Translations under genes and position numbers: made by a program
Shown here: positions 33,639-37,969 of the stretch, in pieces
Layout of the letters: each line of letters opens with the position of its first letter
Numbering within the stretch: the stretch's first letter is position 1
The notes under the pieces: generated by a model
What the model was told of the DNA's origin: nothing
The model's input: the letters and a program-made list of their open reading frames with translations, nothing else
Database searches by the model: none
NCBI GenBank assembly: GCA_002375995.1
Contig: DFNI01000038.1
Location: 1-37,969 of the forward strand
Source: Acetothermia bacterium UBA3571
GTDB lineage: Bacteria; Bipolaricaulota; Bipolaricaulia; Bipolaricaulales; Bipolaricaulaceae
Direction of reading: 5' to 3'
DNA length: 37,969 nt

Positions 33639-34208
33639 GTGCGGATCATCGGCGGGGAGAGGAAGGGACACCGTTTGGTGGAGTGGCACGCCGCGGGGAT
33701 CAGGCCCCTGCGGGACCGTGTCCGGGCGGCCCTCTTCGATATCCTGGGAGAACTCGTCCGGGATGCGGAGTTCCTAGACCTCTTCGCCGGCACAGGGGCG
33801 GTGGGGCTCGAGGCCCTCTCCCGGGGCGCCCGCCGCGCCACTTTCGTGGACTCATCGGGAAAAGCGATAAGAATTATCCGCGCCAACCTAAAAAAGCTCG
33901 GCTACGGGAAGCGGGCCGAGGTGATTAGGGACGACGCCCTCGAGGCCATAAGAAAGCTTTGGCGCCGAGGGCGCAGGTTCGACCTCATCTTCATGGGGGC
34001 CCCTTACTCCCAGGGGCTCACCCAGGAGGCCTTAAAGCTCCTCGCTCACTACAACCTCCTGCGGGAAGGCGGGGTATTGGTAGCTGAAATCCACAAATCG
34101 GAAACGCTCGCTCCCCGCTACGGGGACCTGGTGCAGATACAGGACCGCGACTACGGCGATTCCCGCTTGGTTTTCTACGAGTTTGTTGTGAGAGAGAGTA
34201 GCGCGTAG
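33639..34208 (+). CDS. rsmD: RsmD-like 16S rRNA (guanine-N2) methyltransferase
   Basis: The 189-aa protein starts RIIGGERKGHRL, carries GIRPLRDRVRAALFDIL and the SAM-binding FLDLFAGTGAVGLEALSRGA, as in RsmD, which methylates G966 of 16S rRNA. The motif IV tetrapeptide, normally DPPY, is GAPY here (120-123 in LIFMGAPY), losing the Asp that usually contacts the target base. The enzyme may be altered or the motif relaxed in this lineage. The start is GTG 33639 with a weak ribosome binding site. surE follows 24 bases later. Confidence 0.85.
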   Translation: MRIIGGERKGHRLVEWHAAGIRPLRDRVRAALFDILGELVRDAEFLDLFAGTGAVGLEALSRGARRATFVDSSGKAIRIIRANLKKLGYGKRAEVIRDDALEAIRKLWRRGRRFDLIFMGAPYSQGLTQEALKLLAHYNLLREGGVLVAEIHKSETLAPRYGDLVQIQDRDYGDSRLVFYEFVVRESSA

Positions 34209-34232
34209 AATTTTTGAAAAAGGGAGGTTCCC

Positions 34233-35042
34233 TTGGGCAAACCCCTCATCCTCATCACCAACGACGACGGTTACCTAGCCGAGGGTCTATTGGCCCTCCG
34301 GGAGGAGTTGGAGCGCGTTGGAGAGGTATGGGTGTTGGCGCCGGACCGCAACTGGTCCGCTGCGTCGCGAACCCGGGTGTTCCACAAACCGCTCAGGGTG
34401 TCTCCAGTGCGGCTGCCCGATGGAGTTTTGGTGCACATCACCAACGGCTCCCCATCAGATTGCGTTTCCCTCGCGCTTCTTGGGCTCGCCCCGCGGCGCC
34501 CCGATATCGTGGTCTCAGGTGTCAACGCCGGGGCCAACTTGGGAAGGGACGTCACTTACTCCGGCACCGTGGCCGCGGCCATGGAAGCGGCCCAGTGGGG
34601 GGTCCCCGCGGTGGCGATCTCCCAAGACCTCGGGCCCGAGCGGGAGGAGGGGGAGGAAGCCCGCTCCCCCGATTACCGCCGCGCCGCCAGGTTCGCCGCC
34701 GTGCTGGTGGAGCGCCTGCTCGAGGAGCAAATCCTTCCCCCAGGGGCCTTGTTGAACGTGAACGTTCCCTTGGTAGTGCCAAAGGGAATCCGGATCACCC
34801 GCTTGGGTACGAGCATTTGGAAGGACTACCTGGTGAAGGGGAAGGATCCCCACGGGCGCGATTACTACTGGCTCGCCGGTGAGATGCTCGCCTCCCCGCC
34901 GCCGGGGGAGGAGGACACCGATGTGTGGGCCGTTTTTTCCGGTTACATCTCCATTACCCCACTTCAATTGGACTTGACGGACCACGAGCTCCTGAAGGAG
35001 CTCCGAGCTTGGGAAGGAAAGCTCAGCCCGCCCGCAGAATAG
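34233..35042 (+). CDS. surE: 5'-nucleotidase SurE
   Basis: SurE (269 aa) is a metal-dependent nucleoside monophosphate phosphatase. The metal-binding ILITNDDGY starts the protein, followed by VLAPDRNWSAAS, NGSPSDCVSLAL and SGVNAGANLGRDVTYSGT, all conserved. The start is TTG 34233 with AGGGAGG six bases upstream. It lies behind rsmD on the same strand, and its last 20 bases overlap the end of the convergent GDT1-like gene. Confidence 0.93.
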   Translation: MGKPLILITNDDGYLAEGLLALREELERVGEVWVLAPDRNWSAASRTRVFHKPLRVSPVRLPDGVLVHITNGSPSDCVSLALLGLAPRRPDIVVSGVNAGANLGRDVTYSGTVAAAMEAAQWGVPAVAISQDLGPEREEGEEARSPDYRRAARFAAVLVERLLEEQILPPGALLNVNVPLVVPKGIRITRLGTSIWKDYLVKGKDPHGRDYYWLAGEMLASPPPGEEDTDVWAVFSGYISITPLQLDLTDHELLKELRAWEGKLSPPAE

Positions 35043-35307
35043 TCCAGATACCCAAGCCGATGAAGGCGGCTCCCGCCACGTAGTGCAGGCCTCGCATGGC
35101 CCCAGACGGAAGATACCGGTGTAAGGTGGCTCCCAACGTCACCGCCAACGCGGTGCTCAGGATCAACGCCACTCCAGCCCCCAGAAACACGCTCCAGGCG
35201 TGCTTGCTCGCCGCCATGGCGAAGACGGCGAGCTGGGTCTTATCGCCGAGTTCCGCCAAGAAGATGGTCCAGAACGCCGCCACCACCGCTTCCCATGCGA
35301 TCTTCAT
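35023..35307 (-). CDS. half-length GDT1/UPF0016 (TMEM165) membrane protein
   Basis: The 94-aa product has the family motif FLAELGDKTQLAVFAMAA in its first of about three membrane helices. Most GDT1 proteins have two such repeats facing each other; this one has a single repeat and no second copy is nearby, so it may act as a homodimer or with a distant partner. Family members move manganese or calcium out of the cytoplasm. ATG 35307 follows GGGAG; a TTG at 35319 is less likely. It overlaps the surE end on the other strand. Confidence 0.85.
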   Translation of the reverse strand: MKIAWEAVVAAFWTIFLAELGDKTQLAVFAMAASKHAWSVFLGAGVALILSTALAVTLGATLHRYLPSGAMRGLHYVAGAAFIGLGIWTILRAG

Positions 35308-35421
35308 CGTTTCTCCCAACCTCCGATCGAGTTGTTCTGCTCGAATGATACAGGGGGAGCGGATTTTTCTCTCATGAGGCGTCTACAACGCTCTCGCAAA
35401 CTGCGCTTGGGGCACTGCCGC

Positions 35422-35451
35422 TTGTCTGTTACGTCCCCTTCCTACTATAAA
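35422..35451 (+). promoter_or_regulatory. promoter of the alternating-alanine protein gene
   Basis: TTGTCT (35422-35427) and TATAAA (35446-35451) are 18 bases apart. The leader of about 100 bases contains a 6-bp hairpin (GAGGTT with AACCTC, about 35472-35490) and CTGTAAATACAG near 35509. The gene's ribosome binding site is GGAAGG at about 35542. Confidence 0.55.
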
Positions 35452-35556
35452 GTTCAGAGAGGATCGGCTCTATGAGGTTCGGCTGAAACCTCTCCTGGAC
35501 GCGGGCTGTAAATACAGTACGATGTTTCAACTTTTTCGAAAGGAAGGTGGTTAAGC

Positions 35557-37969
35557 GTGGCTGGAGTTGTTAAACGATCGCTCGTTTTCCTCCTCCTGGG
35601 GTTGCTCTTCGCCCTCCCGACAATTGCCCAAGAAGAGTACAAGCCCTTCCTTCCCGACGTAGTCTCCATGGCTCAGGCCGCTGCCCAGGCCGCGGCCCAG
35701 GCCGCAGCTCAAGCCCAGGCCGCCGCCCAGGCTGCCGAAGGAGTGCTGGCGGAGCTGGAATCCGCGGTGGAGGAGCTGTTGGAACAGGGGGCTTCTGCCC
35801 AGGCGAGTGCTCAAGCATCCGTACAGGCTATCGCCGCCGCAGAAGCCAAAGCCCAGGCCGCTGTAGAGGCGTTCCTCAAGGTATGTAGCCAAGCGGTCGC
35901 CAGCGCCCAGGCCAGTGTCCAGGCGGTGGCCCAGGCTGCCGCTCGGGCCGAGGCCTACGCCGAAGCTCAAGCCAAGGCGTGTGCCCAGGCATCGGCCCAG
36001 GCATCCGCTTCCGCATCCGCCTGCGCTAATGCGGAGGCGTGGGCCCAGGCCGCCGTGGAGGCGGTGCTGGAAGCGATCGCTGCCGCTGAGGCCGAGGCCA
36101 AAGCCGCCGTCCAAGCCTGTGCCAGCGCCAAAGCCCAGGTGGCCGCGTACGCTGAGGCCGTCGCCGAGGCCATCGCCCAGATCGAGGCCGAGGCGGACGT
36201 CCAGGTGGAAGCCGCGGCCCAGGCCAAATCCAAGGCCGAGGCATCGGTAGCCGTATGTTCTCAGGCGTACGCTCAGGCTCAATCCTACGCCCAGGCCGCT
36301 GCGGAGGCTTACTCCTCAGCGCAAGCGGAAGCGGAGTCCGCTTCCCAAGCCTATTCCCGGGCCACAAGCCAGGCGGAGCTCGTCAATGAACGGGTCCGCA
36401 CCGTCCTCCCCAACGACTGCGGCGAGGTAGTGACGGAGATCACCGGAGTGGTGGAGGCGGTAGCCGAGGCCGTGGCCGAGGCTCACGCTGCCGCCCAAGC
36501 CGCTGCCCAGGCCGCCGCCCAAGCTCAAGCCCAAGCCGCCGCCCAGGCCCAAGCCGCCGCCCAGGCCGTGGCCGCCGCCAAAGCCAAAGCCGAGGCCGCT
36601 GCCGAGGCCTATGCCACTGCCCAAGCCCACGCCCGGGCCATCGCCGAAGCCAAGGCTAAAGCCCAAGCCGTGGCCGCCGCTGCCGCGGAGGCCATCGCCC
36701 AGGCCTACGCCAAGGCCGAAGCCCAAGCTAAAGCCATCGCTCAGGCTTACGCCAAGGCCAAGGCACAGGCCGAGGCGGTGGCTAAAGCTCTGGCCAAAGC
36801 CAAGGCCAGCGCCGAGGCGGAAGCCCAGGCGGCCGCCGCCGCGTGTGCCGAGGCGAGCGCCAAGGCCAAGGCCATGGCCGAGGCTATAGCCCAGGCGAAG
36901 GCCGTGGCCGAAGCTAAGGCCAAAGCGGCCGCATCGGCTTGCGCCACCGCCAAGGCCAAGGCGGAGGCCATGGCCCAGGCTATCGCCCAGGCCAAAGCCC
37001 AGGCTTCCGCTTCGGCCAAGGCCGCCGCTGACGCTTATGCAAAAGCACAATCGGCCTTGGAAAGCGCTAAGAGCGCCGTAGCAGCGGCCGTGGCCGAGGC
37101 CAAAGCCCAGGCCCAGGCTGCAGCCCAGGCGGCCGCCGAGGCCCAGGCCAAGGCTCAAGCCTGTGCTCAGGCAGCTGCCCAAGCCGTCGCCAGTGCCGAG
37201 GCCACCGCTAAAGCCGCCGGAACCGGGACCGCTTACGCCCAGGCCTTCGCCGCTGCGGAGGCCATGAGCTCCGCCGAGGCCCTAGCCTACGCCCAGGCCG
37301 CCGTGGCGGCCCAAGCCAGGGCCGAAGCCGCTGCCCGCGCCGCCGCCGATGCGCTGGCCCGCGCCCGCGCCGCGGCTGCAAGCGGTGTGGAGGCCGTGGC
37401 CGAAGCGGTGGCTGAAGCCCAGGCTGAGGCCCAGGCTTGTGCCCAGGCCGAGGTCGCCGCGCAAACCGAGGTGTCGGTGGGAGTGGAGGCCGTGGCCGAA
37501 GCCGTTTCTCAGGCCCAGGCCGAGGCCCAGGCGTGCGCCCTGGCCCAAGCCGAGGCCCAGGCTCAGGTCGCCGTGGGCGTAGAGGCCATTGCGTCCGCTT
37601 ACGCGGAAGCATTGGCCGCAGCCCGCGCCGCGGCGTCCGCCGAAGCCCAGGCCCAAGCCCAGGCCGCTGTGGGGGTGAACGTCGCTGCAGAGGTCCTGGC
37701 CGATGCCCGCGCTTACGCCGAGGCCGCTGCATCCGCCCTGGCTGAGGCCCGCGCCCGGGCGTTCGCCTTCGCCGGGGCCGTGGCCGAGGCCCAAGTGGCC
37801 GCCGAGGCCGAGGTGAGGGCGTGTGCCCTGGCTTCTGCGTCCGCCAGCGCCTCCGCCGAGGTGGCGGCCCTGGCCGCGACCCGCGCTCAGGCCGCTGCTC
37901 AGGCCTGCGCTGCCGCCGCTGCCTTCGCCCGGTCCATCGCCGAAGCGGCTGCTAACTCCGCCGCCACCG
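35557..37969 (+). CDS. secreted alternating-alanine repeat protein, partial at the right edge
   Basis: The frame runs from GTG 35557 for 804 codons with no stop and leaves the window. A signal peptide (MAGVVKRSLVFLLLGLLFAL, cleavage probably after PTIA) directs export. From residue 39, alanine occupies nearly every odd position, with Gln, Glu, Lys, Ser, Val, Ile, Tyr, Arg or Cys on even positions. Breaks occur at 61-78, 274-302 (ELVNERVRTVLPNDCGEVV region), 499-506 and 554-560, after which odd phase resumes. A 32-residue register is visible, and all 13 cysteines are on even positions. Synonymous codons vary between units, so the pattern is kept by selection, not recent slippage alone. I know no named family; it may be a surface fibre, spacer or coat. 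Confidence 0.85.
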   Translation, partial: MAGVVKRSLVFLLLGLLFALPTIAQEEYKPFLPDVVSMAQAAAQAAAQAAAQAQAAAQAAEGVLAELESAVEELLEQGASAQASAQASVQAIAAAEAKAQAAVEAFLKVCSQAVASAQASVQAVAQAAARAEAYAEAQAKACAQASAQASASASACANAEAWAQAAVEAVLEAIAAAEAEAKAAVQACASAKAQVAAYAEAVAEAIAQIEAEADVQVEAAAQAKSKAEASVAVCSQAYAQAQSYAQAAAEAYSSAQAEAESASQAYSRATSQAELVNERVRTVLPNDCGEVVTEITGVVEAVAEAVAEAHAAAQAAAQAAAQAQAQAAAQAQAAAQAVAAAKAKAEAAAEAYATAQAHARAIAEAKAKAQAVAAAAAEAIAQAYAKAEAQAKAIAQAYAKAKAQAEAVAKALAKAKASAEAEAQAAAAACAEASAKAKAMAEAIAQAKAVAEAKAKAAASACATAKAKAEAMAQAIAQAKAQASASAKAAADAYAKAQSALESAKSAVAAAVAEAKAQAQAAAQAAAEAQAKAQACAQAAAQAVASAEATAKAAGTGTAYAQAFAAAEAMSSAEALAYAQAAVAAQARAEAAARAAADALARARAAAASGVEAVAEAVAEAQAEAQACAQAEVAAQTEVSVGVEAVAEAVSQAQAEAQACALAQAEAQAQVAVGVEAIASAYAEALAAARAAASAEAQAQAQAAVGVNVAAEVLADARAYAEAAASALAEARARAFAFAGAVAEAQVAAEAEVRACALASASASASAEVAALAATRAQAAAQACAAAAAFARSIAEAAANSAAT
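37384..37767 (+). repeat. four tandem 96-bp (32-aa) units in the alternating-alanine gene
   Basis: Glycine falls at residues 610, 642, 674 and 706, exactly 32 apart, each followed by Val (GVEA in three units, GVNV in the fourth). The first two units also share AVAEAV and QAEAQACA, with Cys at 628 and 660. The codons differ at synonymous sites (TGT/TGC, GTG/GTT), so the units are old duplicates. Confidence 0.85.

Noticed and set aside
35308..35450. yybP-ykoY (manganese) riboswitch upstream of the GDT1-like gene
   Set aside because: The position and gene would fit, but I could not find the conserved loop sequences on the minus strand.
35551..37794. Long open frames on the minus strand and other frames, encoding Gly/Leu-, Ala-, Arg- or Pro-rich proteins
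   Set aside because: They are by-products of the GCN-NNN hexanucleotide pattern of the plus-strand gene. They have no signal peptide or ribosome binding site, and the plus frame alone is open throughout with both.
35671..37969. CRISPR array or minisatellite in the repetitive right end
   Set aside because: The repeat is coding, in frame, with diverged 96-bp units and no constant repeat/unique spacer pattern.

Overview
The window reads as chromosomal DNA of a GC-rich, probably thermophilic, diderm bacterium. Thermophily is inferred from one polyamine operon that ends in a branched-chain aminopropyltransferase (BpsA), an enzyme known from hyperthermophilic archaea and thermophilic bacteria. A diderm envelope is inferred from a PorV/FadL-like barrel protein with a signal peptide. 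Several genes look archaeal in flavour (COG2401-type ATPase fusion, pyruvoyl arginine decarboxylase, ThiL and TruD styles). This mix recalls deep-branching uncultured lineages such as Bipolaricaulota (Acetothermia/OP1), but the assignment is an inference. I see no rRNA, tRNA, CRISPR array, insertion sequence or phage module.

Layout. 0.2-1.2 kb: a ThiF/MoeB-type E1-like enzyme. 1.2-5.4 kb, minus strand: a four-domain acetyltransferase/ABC-ATPase/ASCH fusion, then pncB and pncA (nicotinamide salvage). 5.4-8.2 kb: an MgtC-like membrane protein, cytidine deaminase and an acyl-CoA synthetase. 8.2-10.6 kb: an uncharacterised protein, an IMPACT/YigZ protein, ruvA and ruvX. 10.6-12.7 kb: a more AT-rich patch with an ABC-ATPase remnant and a PAS-PAS-HD-GYP gene. 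12.7-17.6 kb: the polyamine operon bpsA, arginine decarboxylase, speD, speE, speB, followed by truD. 17.6-22.8 kb, minus strand: an AfuA/FbpA-like uptake system followed by a HAD phosphatase and an RpiB-like isomerase. 22.9-25.0 kb, minus strand: a TPP riboswitch driving thiL and thiB. 25.2-26.5 kb: a glycosyltransferase. 26.6-29.5 kb: secG, oppD, oppF and rdgB. 29.7-33.5 kb: a large secreted PKD-domain protein and the PorV-like barrel. 33.6-35.3 kb: rsmD, surE and a half-length GDT1-family protein. 35.6 kb to the right edge: a secreted protein made almost entirely of alternating alanine, still open at the window end.

How the genes fit together. The polyamine genes form a complete route: arginine to agmatine, agmatine to aminopropylagmatine, then spermidine, then N4-bis(aminopropyl)spermidine, with SpeD supplying decarboxylated SAM. 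The ABC transporter operon carries a sugar-phosphate phosphatase and isomerase directly behind it, which suggests uptake of phosphorylated sugars rather than iron. The thiamine unit has a binding protein and kinase but no permease of its own, so it may share the permease and ATPase of the next operon.

The strongest candidate for something undescribed is the alternating-alanine protein. Alanine falls on odd-numbered residues for more than 700 residues, with a 32-residue (96-bp) super-repeat marked by Gly, Cys, Tyr and Ile.
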